Positions 1 to 12,159 of a DNA stretch of 64,000 nt are shown here, piece after piece. This DNA is from Eulemur rufifrons (taxonomy: Eukaryota > Chordata > Mammalia > Primates > Lemuridae), in the NCBI RefSeq assembly GCF_041146395.1, contig NC_090989.1:238256843-238320842 (forward strand). The letters run 5' to 3'. The notes beneath the pieces were generated by a model, which was given only the letters and a program-made list of their open reading frames with translations, was not told the DNA's origin and did not search any database. The translations under genes were made by a program, and so were the position numbers. How positions within the stretch are numbered: the stretch's first letter is position 1; each line of letters opens with the position of its first letter.

Positions 1-230
1 TAGAGGCAGAAAGTAGAAAAATATAGGGGTTGGGATAAGGGGAGGAATGAAGAGTTATTGTTTAATGGGCACAGAGTTTCTATTTGGGATGGTAAAAAAG
101 TTCTGGAAATGGATAGTGGTGAGGATTGTATAACAATGTAAATATACTTAATGCCACTGAGATGTACACCTGAAAATGGTTAACATGGTGAATTTTACAT
201 TATATATATCTTACCACAATAAAAACATAG
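1..230 (+). mobile_element. Old L1 3' end (L1M type), truncated by the window edge
   Basis: The sequence reads like the end of an L1M 3' UTR: an 'aatgccactgagatgtacacc' type segment, 'ggttaacatggtgaattttac', then 'accacaataaaaaca'. The 5' part lies outside the window. Confidence 0.75.
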
Positions 231-1299
231 TTTCTACAAAATAAACCCATTCTTAAGTCCCATCTCTAAAAATCAGAAGCCTAGCTTTTCAAATGCAGAA
301 CAGGAAAAGAGAACAGATAGATACACTCAGCAGTTGGTGTGACTGTAGGGTTTGGTGTAAAATCAAAGAATTGTGTATTTTTCTAATTCTGTGTGTTTGA
401 TAAGAATGTAATAATTAGCACCAGAATTAGAGTTCATACTTTATCAACACAGCATCCAGAGTCAGACCCTGTACTTAAGCCTTCCACTTCAGTCCTAGCC
501 ATCACTAACACTGCAGGAAAGAATCATCGTTCCTACCTGGTAATGTGGGAAGAGTAGAAGAAATGGAGTAGCAGGAAAGAAAGCAAGGCCCTGGCCAGGA
601 TCACGTGTGAGCTGTGATTCGTAAGTCAGTACTGCCCTGCCTTTGTTGTTTATTTAAAATTGGAAAGATGGAGGCAAAATCAAGCAACTTTGTGAATTAG
701 AAGCATTATAAATAAAGCCTATTTGGTTGTGTGTGTTTGATACTGTTGGCGGCCAACTGTGGTGGATACTTTAGGCTGTCTTGTTAATATCCACTCTTCT
801 TACCTTCCTTATTAAGAGAAAGATGATTTTTGTTTGGGATGATAATGTGTTCACTTACAAAACGTGTTTTGCGGTCTCTCTTGAAGTTAGATTTGGCGTG
901 ATAATGCAGACTGGCCAATGAGATGTAAGTGGAAATCTACTAGGGAATTTTGGAAAAGCTTTAGCTTTCATGATATAGGTGCATAACCTTTCCCTTCCCC
1001 TCTTTGTCTAGCCAGGTATGGAGATGTAATCCTGGCAGTTATAACAACTATCTTGTTTTCATGAAGTTGAAAGTTACTTTCTCAGTTCAGCAGCCTAGGA
1101 ATTTAGAAGTCAGTGTCTTTCATGATGATGGTAAGTGTGGATTCCCTAAATCTGGGCTTCTTGTTAGGTGAGAAAATAAAAACCTACGCGTTTAAGCTAC
1201 TGATAGTGAGGTGAGAACATGCATATTTTGAGGAAGGGCAAAAATTCCCGGTGGAAGGACCCCAAATTCCAGAGATCAGAAGTAATAGGTGTGTAGGGT

Positions 1300-1760
1300 G
1301 AAAGGTAGGGCTGGAAAGTAAGTGGTTTATTTTGGTTGAAGCAAAGAGTATGTAAGAAGGCGCGGAGGGAAATAATATTAAAAACAGCTTTCAGTCTGAT
1401 AGTAGAAGGCCTGACACACCAGGTTAAAGAATTTGGATTTTGTTATGAAGGCAACAAGGAATCACAGGTTTCTGAATTAGAGTGCTGCTCAGAAGCATAC
1501 TGAGAGCTATGCTTTGTCAAGCAAGGACTGGCTGCAGTAGTTCATCTGGGTGAGACCAAGTAGGAGACTATTTTACTAATCTAGGTTAGAATAAATGAAG
1601 GTCTGAATGGGGAAGGAAATAGGAATGAATGGGAAGGGTGGATAATGGAAGATATTTTCAAGGCAAAATAGACAGATACTGATATGTGAAGTGGATGGAG
1701 GGGATCTTGTCTGTTTCTGACTTTCATATATTGATGATTGAAGAGAAAATACATGGGTTG
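1300..1760 (+). repeat. Ancient mammalian interspersed repeat, family name uncertain
   Basis: Segments such as 'gaatttggattttgttatg', 'gaccaagtaggagactatt' and 'gaaggtctgaatggggaag' follow the order of a common, much-diverged mammalian repeat. The same family appears at about 16830-17975. The match is from memory of the consensus. Confidence 0.45.
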
Positions 1761-1959
1761 GCTTGGAACCAGGGTTTCTTTCTTTTGGAATGAAATGGAA
1801 AATGGATATTACAGACAAATATTTCTTTCTAAAGGCTAAAACACTGATGTATGGCCTGTAACTTTCTTCCTCCTGATTTCAAAATTACCTTGATCAAGAT
1901 TTTAAAGAAACAAATTCTTTGGAATGTAGGTTAACATGAGGTGAGAGATGTTTTATTCA

Positions 1960-2036
1960 CCGCTGTTTCCCCAGCACCTAGAAGACTGTCTGGCACATAA
2001 AAGTCCTTCAATAAATATTTGTTGAATAAGTGAATT
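1960..2036 (+). mobile_element. L2 3' end fragment
   Basis: It has the typical L2 tail: 'cccagcacctagaagactg', 'ctggcacataaaag', then 'caataaatatttgttgaa'. Confidence 0.7.
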
Positions 2037-2694
2037 GATTATTCACTATCTTTGGAAATTTTTAGAAATGTAGTTGTTTTTTATTTAATAATATCAAAGA
2101 TTTTTAGACCAGAAAAGGACTTTAAAGATTGCCTGGTTTAGTCTCCTAATTTTAAAGAAAAGGAACATGATTCACAGGGAAATTATGATATAAAGATATC
2201 ATAATTTTATGTGTGTATCTGTGTTACATTTCCAGGGATCAGTAAACCAAAAAGAGAAAATAATGAATACTTATTTGCAAATTCTGCTTAGGACCATCTT
2301 TAAATAAATAAGTACATATTTCTTGGCTCCTATATTCCTAATACAGTTGAAGATGTGGTAGGACATTTTAAAAGAAGATAAAGACCTAATCTTTATCTTC
2401 AAAGAAATTGTAGTTTAGTAAGGGTGATAAAATTCAGGCATATGAAATATCTGGAATGTAACAAAAACTATAATTGTGTAGGATTGGGTAAGTAAGTTCA
2501 GAACAGGGAGAGTTTAATGTGGCTTAGAGGCTCTTTTCTATAAAAATTAAAAATATATATTTGTATAAGAACATAAATGATACTATTTATCAAATTATCA
2601 GCCAGCATGAAGCTGAGTGGAGGAGAATTCAAAATGAACTCAAAACAATGGGCTGAGTCTAACACACTGAACTTAAGTAATAGCTTAATAATGC

Positions 2695-2920
2695 TTAATA
2701 AGAATTTAATGATAGCTAATATTTGTTGAACATTTACTGTGAAACAGGGACTAGTACTTTACTTACATTGTTTCATTTGATCCATATAACCCCATGAAGC
2801 TTATTTTAATCCTTATTTTAAGGTTAGGTAATGTTCCCAATGTCAAATAATTCATAAGTGATAAATTCATGTTTCAAATTCAGATTTACACTCTTGCTTA
2901 CTATTATATCACACTACCTC
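2695..2920 (-). mobile_element. MIR SINE
   Basis: The MIR antisense order is visible: 'aatatttgttgaacattta', 'catttgatccatataacc', 'attttaaggttaggtaatg', then a degraded 'caaattcagatttacactc'. It is strongly diverged. Confidence 0.6.
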
Positions 2921-3739
2921 AATAGTTTTAAAAAGGATGATAATAACCTATATTTATATATGTAATATGAAGCACTTCACCAGTTTGGGATACAAATAAG
3001 GGCATTTATCCTTATAATAATCAAATTAAATATTCAAGACCTGATCAGCTCAACTTACAGGATGTCCATTCTCTGTTTTGGGGCTTCCCCTTATGTTGTC
3101 CAGAGTCTAACTCTGACTAAAGAGGCTCATTCTGATTTCAACAGCCAGAGGAGGAGAGGCCTGGAGAATCTCCTCATGATTTTGAAGGTTGCAGCTTCCA
3201 GCTGTCATTGCTTCTGTTGCAGCTTTACCTGTGGTTGAGAACAGCCCCTGCACAGTTGGATGCAGCTTTCTTACCTGAAGTGGCGATGGCACCCTTGCTG
3301 CACAGGCAATAACCATTCTCTGTATAGGAAGATGATCCTGCACTCCCCAGCTGCACGCTGGACCAAGAGCAATACACTGGAACTTCCAAGTTGATAGCTC
3401 TTTGGTTTACAGTCAACTGCTCAGTCATTGTGCCCAAACAGACTTCAGTGAGTGACAAGAGTCAAGCTGAACTTCCAAAGTCAGTCATGTGCTCTGATCA
3501 GACCTGCCTCTCATTCATTCTACAAGCTCTTTTGCTCAAGTCTAGGGTCATCAGTCCAGACTTTGCCTTCTCTGATGGGCCCTTTCCTGCCATTGGACCT
3601 CAGTCAGGACCATCTCAATCCATTTGATCTGAAATAATGTTAAATTTCCAAGGGGAAAAGGCCTTGATGCCTTTCCTTCAAGACACCATGAGTCTCATGC
3701 ATATTTACTTAACTCCTGTGAACCAATGAGCTACACACC

Positions 3740-4770
3740 ACACCAGTCATGTACTGATGACTACCAAATGTATATTTTAAGTTCAGAATCTCTTCCGAGA
3801 ACTTCATGTTTGCATGTTCTCTTGCCCCAACATCTCTAACTGGATATCACTAAGCATTTCAAATTTAGTAGATCTCAAATGGAACTTTTGATTCCTTGCT
3901 CCTAAACCTGTTCATCCAAGAGTCTCCACCATTTCAGTATATGATACCTCCAAATATTCAGATTCCCAAGCCAAAAATCTGAAAGTCATACTGGACCCTT
4001 TCTTTGCCCTCTTCTGTCACATCTAATCCATCAGCAAGTCCTGTTAGCTTAGCCTTCGTGGTACATCCTGAGTACCACCACACCACTCTTTTCTCCCTGC
4101 AAACAACCTGGTCCAAGCCACCATTATCTCTTGCTTGTACTGGTATTCCTGCTTCTAGTCCCTTTTCCCCAACCCCACAATCTTTTCTCTCAACAGCGGG
4201 GTGGTCATTCGTTAATGTAATGAAATCATCTCTCTCCTCTGCTTAAAATCCTTCAATCATTTCCTATTAGTTTTAGAATAAAATCCAACTCCTTCCTTCA
4301 TCTTAGACCACATTTCCTTTCACTCTTTCTAATTCCAGCCATACTTACCTGCGTTTTATTTTTAGAACACATTAAGCAACTTCGCACCTCTGGGCTTTTG
4401 CATTTGCCATTCATACCCCAGGGTTTCTGAATGGTTGATTCCTTCTCATCTTTCAGGTTTCAGTTTCCCCCTTTTCAGAGAGGCCCCTCTTAATCAACCA
4501 AATGAAAGTAGTCCCTGCACAGGTACTTCCTATCACATTGCGCTTGCTTGCTTGCTTTTTTTCTTTTCTTTCTTTTTCTTTCTTTTTTTTTTTTTTTTTA
4601 GCACTTACTACACTCTCTACGTTGCCTTTTATAAATTTCTTTACTTGTCAATTATATTTTGCCATGAGTTCCATGAAGGTAAAGACTGGTTTGCCTTTTC
4701 CTTTCTGTATCTCCTAGCACATAGTAGGTACTCCATACATAATTTGATGATCCACTGACTAAGTAAGTGA
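3740..4770 (+). mobile_element. L2 LINE 3' portion
   Basis: The L2 ORF2-to-3'UTR order is recognisable: 'gatgactaccaaatgtat', 'cctggtccaagccaccatta', 'cctctgcttaaaatccttc', 'aataaaatccaactcctt', 'ctctgggcttttgcattt', 'ccatgaaggtaaagactgg' and 'agcacatagtaggtactcc'. A C/T-rich low-complexity run with a T18 tract (about 4549-4600) sits inside. No ORF survives. Confidence 0.75.
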
Positions 4771-4831
4771 TTGTGAGATATCTTTTATGCATTCCAAAGC
4801 GCAAATTCATGGCATGCTTTTTATAGCTTAA

Positions 4832-4995
4832 CTCAGTGATTCTCAATCCTGGCTGTATGTTAGACTCATCTCAGGAAATTTTACAAAATAACAATGCTTG
4901 GGTCCCACACTATATCCATTAAATCAGAATCTCTGGAGATGGGACCTAGATATCATTATTTTAAAAGCTTTTTTAGTTGATTCTAATCTAGAAGT
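4832..4995 (+). mobile_element. MER5-type hAT DNA transposon fossil
   Basis: 'cagtgattctcaatcctgg', 'agactcatctcaggaaat', 'gaatctctggagatggga' and 'ttgattctaatctagaag' follow the MER5A consensus order. Confidence 0.65.
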
Positions 4996-5399
4996 ATCAT
5001 GAGGGAACCATAGATAACTGTAATTCTCTTTTCTTTAAACCCCAGGTCATCTCCTTTGTTACTTCATTTAAGTCTTTTGGTACAATTCCATTTCAAATGA
5101 TTGCTCCAAGAAAATATTCTGGAGAGACCAAGGTCCCTTTATATCACTAATCAAATGTTTCATAAAAACCACTTCAGATTTGGAATTTACTTGTGGATCA
5201 TGAAACTTGTTCCTTGGCTATGTGAATACTTTTATCTACTTGGAAACAGGTTTCTTTTAGGTTCCAGGGTAACAGACATGTTCTGGGAAATAGTTTGTAT
5301 GGATGTGTCATCCCTCACAACCTACAAAGCATTGCAGAATTCAGATTTCACTTACAAGCATTGGCTTTATGTTCATACCTTCACTTTCCTTGTTGTCTA

Positions 5400-5695
5400 T
5401 AGTCTCCCAGATATTTGCATGGTGTGCTTCCCACTCAATTGATGTTTTTGCTCAAATACTTCTTCTTAGAAATGTTTTTCCTGACTACTCTACCTAAAAT
5501 AGCACCTGACCACTCCCATTACTCAATGTTCCCCTCCCTTGCTTTATTTTCTTATATAACATCATTAATTAACAATATATTTATGATGTGTTTTTTCCTC
5601 CTAGAATATAAGCTCTGTAAAAAGAGAGATTGTGACTTTTTTGTTCATTGCTGTGTCTCTGGAAGTGTTCAATAAATATTTGTTGAAAGAATGAA
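5400..5695 (+). mobile_element. L2 LINE 3' end
   Basis: 'cctgactactctacctaaa', 'ctcctagaatataagctct', 'ttcattgctgtgtctctgg' and a terminal 'caataaatatttgttgaaag' are L2 3' end features. Confidence 0.7.
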
Positions 5696-5836
5696 GGCGT
5701 AACAGAGGGAATGGCCTGGAAAAAAATGGCAAAAATATTTCTGTCTCTTTAAAACATCCTCCATTCCTTTTTGAGAACTAAAGCCTGTGTCCCTGCCTCA
5801 GGCCAGTGCTTGGGAGGGGCAGGGTAAGTCTTTTGT

Positions 5837-6133
5837 TTATTTGTGCAACAGGAGATGTCCCAGCCCACCTGGTAAAGGGAGATCCTGGGCGGAGGTCAGG
5901 AGATTGTCTTCAGTAGAAATGGGATGATCAGAATTATCAACTGTAGTTGAACAGTAATTGCCTGAAGCTGAGAACTCATCCTTTAAAAGCTCTGTATTTC
6001 TGTGAATGTTAAGGAAAAATTTGGATTTTGAGATGAGAAGGTCTACCATTTTTCCTCCTTTGCCGGCAAAGTACACTCTCTTTACATCCTCCTCAAACTG
6101 CTTGTCCTCATTCTTCTTAGGCCTCATGAACAA
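5837..6133 (-). other. 98-codon open frame, product unknown
   Basis: On the minus strand an ATG opens 98 codons beginning MFMRPKKNEDKQFEEDVKRV and running into the stop near a 'caaataaac' segment. The N-terminal third is charged and looks more protein-like than most chance frames here. I recognise no domain. It has no intron signals that I could tie to other exons, and no CpG island. It could be a chance frame, a decayed retrocopy, or part of an ancient repeat. Confidence 0.2.
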
Positions 6134-8186
6134 GTGGCCAAGCTTTCACTAACAAAGGAATGAATGCAGTGTTCTGGCAAGGGGTCCTCAAATTGATTGC
6201 ATTTTACCTGTTTCTACTTTTTCTTCCCTTGGAATTTGTAGTGGAAGTTTGCTACAACAGAAAATATTGTTAGGGAAAAAGAAATTTTGGTGTTGCCAGG
6301 AATCATTTTATCCGTGATTTAAGTTTCATTTTCCCCCAATAGTAGTTAGCATACATGTGACTATCTCAAATATTAACTTTGATATCCTGTACTCTATAAA
6401 ATATTTTCTGTTCATAGCAAAACAATGTCTACCTACTACAGTGAGATATACATATTAATACTTTGAGAAATGTCTGGTAAGTACTGAAGGCAAGAATTTC
6501 TGTGGCTTGTAGAAAGCTGGCTGGTAGACACTTACCAAGTGCTTCCTGTGTTAGGGTGTTGTGTTAGGTATTGTGAGGGTATAGAAAAACCAGAGACAAT
6601 TTTTTCCATTTAGGATCTTATAATCTCTAAATTTATATAAATAAGTATAGAGATACAAATTATAAGTATATGAAATGTAAGAATCATTATAAAATAATAA
6701 AAGAGATGCAAAATACAAATTGAATACATATTATCTTGGGATATATAATATTTAGGATAATCAGAATTATCCTAGACCTCAAAACTGAGTTTTATGAGGA
6801 ATGTGAAGTTGATAAAGAAAGTACATAGGTACATTCCCTTTGGTGCTCCCTTTAGTAGGGTTTCTGTTCATAAGAAACTTAACTCTTTATGTAACCCTTG
6901 CCTGAATTCTGTTACCTCTTCTTTGTCATGTGTGAATCACATTTTTCTTCTTTGTGTGCTTATTGAAGTTAAAGTAATGTCCAACCAGTTGCCAGGAGAA
7001 CGACATAAGATTATTACTTTAAATCATTTATTGTCTATAATAGGGTGCTAGTCAGACTATGTCCCAGTTGCTGCTTATTAGACTATACTGGCCTCTTGAG
7101 CAGGTACCTTCTGTTTGCTCCTTCAGATTGTCTCTTGATGTTTTCTACCATGCTCTGTGTCCTGGTGGGCTGAACCGTAAGAAGTGGTTGTGTTCACAAG
7201 TGGGGAGCACACAAGGAGATGGGCATGAGGGAAGAGTGAGGTTGGGGTGTTTGTTCCACTGGCTCCCTATCTCTTGAGCCTGTGCCTCTCATCAGGCAGC
7301 TCTCTTTACACAGCCTTTTCTGTCTCCTGGTACCATTAGCTGCTCATTCCCGTGTCCCTTCTAGCCTAGGGTGATAATATCTCCCACCCTTTGATTGGTT
7401 TCAGGGTACTGCATTATTTCTCATGGTTTCCCTCAATCCTACTCTTGCTTTTGTGATTAATCTTTGTTTTAATCATTCCTTAAAGTACTCAATATGAGTT
7501 GCCATCAACTTGGTGCTATACTCTGACTGATCACCTCACCAAGCAGGAAGGGAGTCAGAGTTTGACCCTCTGATGGTGACATGACATGTGTGTCTCATCC
7601 TTGAGTCTGGTCATAATTTTTGAACTATGTGAAAATCACATGGAACAACTGGAACTGTGGTATCTCCTTATATATCTATATTCTTGACCTAGAGCATTCT
7701 CAGGACTGATGGGGGATTAACAGTTGCCAGGAATTGCTCAAACAAAATTGTAGTAATTGTAAGCACAAAGCAATTCTCTTGATTTACTTCCACCAACTCC
7801 TAGCTTGTGATTTCTCCACACTAGACTGACATAATATGTCTGCCACTGATTCAAGTGTCACATTGGCACATTCTAGCTTGTGAGTTTCTCTTTTAATGGT
7901 GAAGGAGTTGGGTGGCAAGTGATTCTTGATATAAATCTCTAGGATATGGCAAACACTAAAATTTGATATAAAATTTTAAAATGATATAAAAAGAAACCTA
8001 TGATATTTTAGGTCTTACCAATATTTAATAATGGTTAAAAACTTGATTATATCCTGCTCACCAAATAAAGATTATGCCAAATTGGTAAAGGAGAAATAGA
8101 CACATCTTAAAATTCTGAATTCTGAAAACAAAGAAACATAAAGGCCGAGAAACTGCTGGTATTTTTCTCTTTTTAAACAGAAGTTA

Positions 8187-8561
<375 letters not shown>

Positions 8562-8997
8562 AAACAGAAGTTAAACATAAGTTTTTAAAATTAAGGTGAG
8601 AGATGCTATTTAAATATCATATTAATTTGTATATTTCCCACAATATTTCCACTATACAAGGGTGATATTGAGAGAATTATGTGTCTCTATATTTTATTAA
8701 TAATATACTTCATCCTCAGCAGACTTTATTGTGTATTTCTGCAGAACATAAATCATCACTTTAAATATTTGAACAAAAAATTGAACAGGAGAAATATCTT
8801 GATTGTTTTGGACATTTTTATTCAAGTATCAGCAGAGATCTTTGACTTATCCTTCTGAGTCCCCAGTATAAATATTCAATGTTTCATACATTTTCTGTCA
8901 TTTCAGCAAATAACTAATACAGGAAAGAACTCTCTATGTATACTTCTGGAACTGTGCATGTTTCTTTTCTTTACAAACTGTCTGCCACTAAAGAGGT

Positions 8998-9935
8998 TTA
9001 TACCTGAACAACAAAAAGACAAACAACCCAATAAAAAATAGTCAAAAGACTTAAATAGATATTTTTCCCAAGAAGCCAAACAAATGTCCAAGAAGCCTGT
9101 GAAAAGTTGTTCAATGTCATGAGTCACTGGGGAAATGCAAATCAAAACCACACAATGAGATAGTACTTCAAACCCATTAGGATGGCCATAAAAAAAGCAA
9201 AGCAAAACAAAAACGGAAAATAACAACTGTTGGCTAGGATGCTGAGAAATTGGAACTCTAACATATTGCTTATGGATATGTAAAATAGCACAGCCACTGT
9301 AGAAAACAGTTTGGTGGTTCCTCAGTAAGTTAAATATAGAATTATGATATGACCTAGCAAATCCACTTACAGGTATACATACACAAAAATTTAACATAGG
9401 TGTTTAAACAAAAACCTGTACATGAATGTTTACAGTAGCTCTAGGCACAATAGACAAAAAGTGGAAAGAACCCAAATGTCCATTAACTGATAAATGGGTA
9501 AACAAAATGTAGTATATCCATACAATGCAATAATATGCAGTTATAAAAAAGAATAAAGTACTGACATATGCTAAAACATGGATGAACCTTAAAAACATTA
9601 TGCTAAATAAAAGAAACCAGACACAAAAGGCCACATTTTGTATGGTTCCATATATATGAAATATCTAGAATAGGCAAATACACACAGACATAAAGGAGAT
9701 TAGTGGTTGCCTGGGAGGGGGTTGGGGGAGGGGAGAATGTGGAGTGACTAATGGGTATGGGGTTTCCATTTCAGGTGATGAAAATGTTCTGTAACTGAAT
9801 AGTGGTGATGGTTGCCTAACATAATGAACGTAGTTAATGCCACTTAATTGTTCTTTATTTGTTGCCATATTTAAATGGCTACAATGGTAAATTTTATGTT
9901 ATGTGTATTTTACCACAATAAAGAGAAAAATTTTT
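8998..9935 (+). mobile_element. Old L1 (L1M type): ORF2 3' end and 3' UTR
   Basis: 'aaatgcaaatcaaaaccaca', 'atccatacaatgcaataata', 'aaaacatggatgaacctt', 'gtggttgcctgggagggg' and the terminal 'taccacaataaag' are L1 ORF2-end and 3' UTR landmarks in order. The reading frame is broken. Long antisense frames here (8903-9397, 9404-9634) are by-products of this repeat. Confidence 0.88.
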
Positions 9936-9973
9936 TAAAAATTGCCTCAAGATTCAGGATATTGTCATTTTGG

Positions 9974-10100
9974 GTGGGTGGTTATATATCTCTATCTAAT
10001 CTATATCTATAAAACCACCATATATACATAACCACCATATATATATATATATAACCACCATATATATATAACCACCATTATATATATAATACATTATACA
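9974..10100. repeat. AT-rich minisatellite with inverted AACCACC/GGTGGTT motif
   Basis: Four copies of AACCACCA, spaced by TA-repeat tracts of varying length, lie between about 10012 and 10078. The reverse complement GGGTGGTTATATAT lies just upstream at 9976-9989, so the block can fold on itself. Confidence 0.75.
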
Positions 10101-10314
10101 TAATAGAAGAGATTTCACTGCTTTTCAAAAGGATTTTTCTATCATCAGGTGAAATGTGAAATGATGCCTTTTGAGTCAATAACACATAGCAATTACAATG
10201 TACATTCATATTGATTTCAAGCCAAACATGTGAATTATGTGGGTCTTATGCCCAGTGAAATCTCACCTGCTATCTGACCTAATGCTGTATTCCATGTGAC
10301 GGGTGTGGAGTGAG

Positions 10315-10560
10315 GGTGGAGATCAAAGGCACAGGTTTTAGAGTCAAGTGGAGTTCAGTGGATTGAAATCCTTAACTTTTCTAATAACAGATGTAGAACT
10401 TCAGGCAGGTTACCATAACCTCTCTACTCTCAGTTTCCTCACTATTAAAATGGGGATAATAATATTTAAGGTGATGTAAGAACTGAACGAGTTCATATAT
10501 GAATAGTGCTTAGCACTGCACTCAGCATGTGGTAAATGCTCAATATGGTAGCTACTTCTA
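10315..10560 (+). mobile_element. MIR SINE
   Basis: The MIR sense-order landmarks are 'acaggttttagagtcaag', 'ctcagtttcctcactatt', 'aaaatggggataataata' and 'gtggtaaatgctcaatatgg'. Confidence 0.8.
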
Positions 10561-11741
10561 AGAGAGGTTTATATGTGCTTTTTCTAATGTAATCCTTTAT
10601 TAATTTTGTGAGGTATTCACCTTCAGTGGGAAGGAAGCCCACTCATCTCGCCTGAGTGGGATTCAAACTGGGGAGGTGTCTTTTGGCATGGTGACTAGAT
10701 TTGGGGACAGATACTGTGATTTTGATTACATGAAGTCATCAGTTAAAGTGGTAATGTCCCTACTTCTACAGTCCCTCAACCCCCATTTCAGCTCTCTTCA
10801 AGTATTCGGGAACCCTTTCTGCAGAAGAGGTTAGATCTAGCTTTCTGTAAAATTCTGATGCCAGCTCAACATACATGTCCTAACTAACACTTAAATAGTA
10901 AGAAAGTATTTTAACGACAAAAAAAGAGAAGGTTATTGCCTATTCAAAGTTTATGAAGAAACCAAGTAAGAAGGAAGGAAGACAGACAATGAAAGATAAA
11001 GCAAGCAGGTTTTGTTTCCTGAACCATGCTCCAAATTACGATTTCAACCCCAACTGTCAGGCAGCGTGGGACACGCTCACTCTGATATCCAGCCAATGCA
11101 TAAAGCAGCGGACATAAAACTCAAAGAAAATCATGACTCCTGCAAAACAAAAGACAAGGGTGTCCAAAGGATCATAATTTAAATGGGAAACCGGCTTGAT
11201 AGTCCCCGCTCAGCACAAGGCTTTCCATGTCTCCTTGACATCAGTCAGCTGGTTGTCGGCTGTAACGCAAAGCAGTTTTGCCAAGGGGAGTAAAGAAAAC
11301 ACTTAAGTGTAAAACTTATTCCTTGATCCTCAAGGAGTTTACAACAGCTCTGAAGAGATTAGCCGTGTAACTAGCACTACAGCGCGGTCAATGAAACGTG
11401 ACAAACGAGTTGGCAGGGGCCTTGAAGGAGGAGGGATTCACAGTTAAGGATCATTTGGGGCTGGGGGCTTGTCAAGGAAGGCTTTAAGAGGTGGGATGTA
11501 AGCTAGGTGGGATGCGTAGGTGAGAAATCGAAGAGTTCCTGGAGAACGACTCAGCGCAAGTCCCGCCGGCGCGCTGGGCAGACTGGCCTCACCCCTCGGG
11601 CCACAGCGCGTGCGCAGCCCAACGCTCGCGCCGGGCGCGCAGCCCGCGGGAAGCTGGCCAGAGCCTGAGAGCACGAGACCCCGCGCGCCAAGGCGGGAAA
11701 AGACTCGCGCATGCGCAGCTCGGAGCTCCAGGCTCGCTGGG

Positions 11742-11780
11742 ATGGAGACGGGAAGGGGGAGTTTCCAAGAGGGAACTTGA
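11742..11780 (+). other. Candidate upstream ORF in the CNTLN leader (12 codons)
   Basis: An ATG with G at -3 and G at +4 opens 12 codons (METGRGSFQEGT) and stops at 11778-11780, 19 nt before the CNTLN start. A second, weaker-context ATG at 11711 gives 25 codons and stops at 11786-11788. Either could reduce initiation at 11800, but only if the transcript begins upstream of them. Confidence 0.4.
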
Positions 11781-11799
11781 CTCGTTAGCAGCCGCGGCC

Positions 11800-12159
11800 A
11801 TGGCGGCGCGTTCGCAGCCCTCACAGTTCCCTCCGCCCCCGGCGCGACAGTTAGGCCCCAGGTCCCCACGTGTTGGGCGGAGAACTGAGGTACACGCAGT
11901 GCGCAGCGAGGCCTCGGGACTTGCCAGCGCAGCGCGGGAGGTCGTCGCGGACAAAAGTGATACAATCTGGCGGGGCGAAGAAGGGTCAGGGGGCCGGCGA
12001 GGGCCAGAGGGGACAGCTCCGGCTCATGCTCCCTTCCTCAGTGCGCCCGTGGGGTCCAGGCGGCTAGAGGGCATCTCGGTAGAGGAGGCGATGGTGACCC
12101 GGACGCAGCTGCTGGAGGAAGAGCTGAGCAGTCTAAAGGAGGAGCTGGCCCTGTGTCAG
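11800..12159 (+). CDS. CNTLN: CNTLN (centlein) coding exon 1, codons 1-120
   Basis: Centlein is a long centrosomal coiled-coil protein that helps hold the two centrosomes together through the C-Nap1/Cep68 linker. That function is established for the family and is not visible here. The ATG at 11800 has a strong context (gccgcggccATGg) and opens 120 codons ending exactly at CAG|GTATCT. Residues 1-97 look disordered and are rich in Pro, Ser, Arg, Gly and Ala (start MAARSQPSQFPPPPARQLGP). From Met98 (12091) the sequence turns into coiled coil (MVTRTQLLEEEL...). The N-terminal segment and this coiled-coil start match centlein as I remember it. Met98 is a possible alternative start. The exon ends in phase 0. 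The frame stays open past the donor to 12507, but the sequence there is ordinary GC-rich intron. Confidence 0.93.

Noticed and set aside
8903..9634. 164- and 76-codon minus-strand frames
   Set aside because: They lie antisense to an old L1 3' end and have no protein similarity that I recognise.
10010..10080. Possible CRISPR-like repeat array (four AACCACCA boxes)
   Set aside because: The spacers are TA repeats of variable length in a primate intergenic region. It is a minisatellite.
11711..11713. ATG at 11711 as the true CNTLN start
   Set aside because: It is in another frame and stops at 11786. The 11800 ATG has the best context and gives the centlein N-terminus.
11444..11965. 173- and 121-codon minus-strand frames in the CpG island
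   Set aside because: They are stop-poor shadows of GC-rich sequence opposite CNTLN exon 1, with no recognised protein and no splice context.
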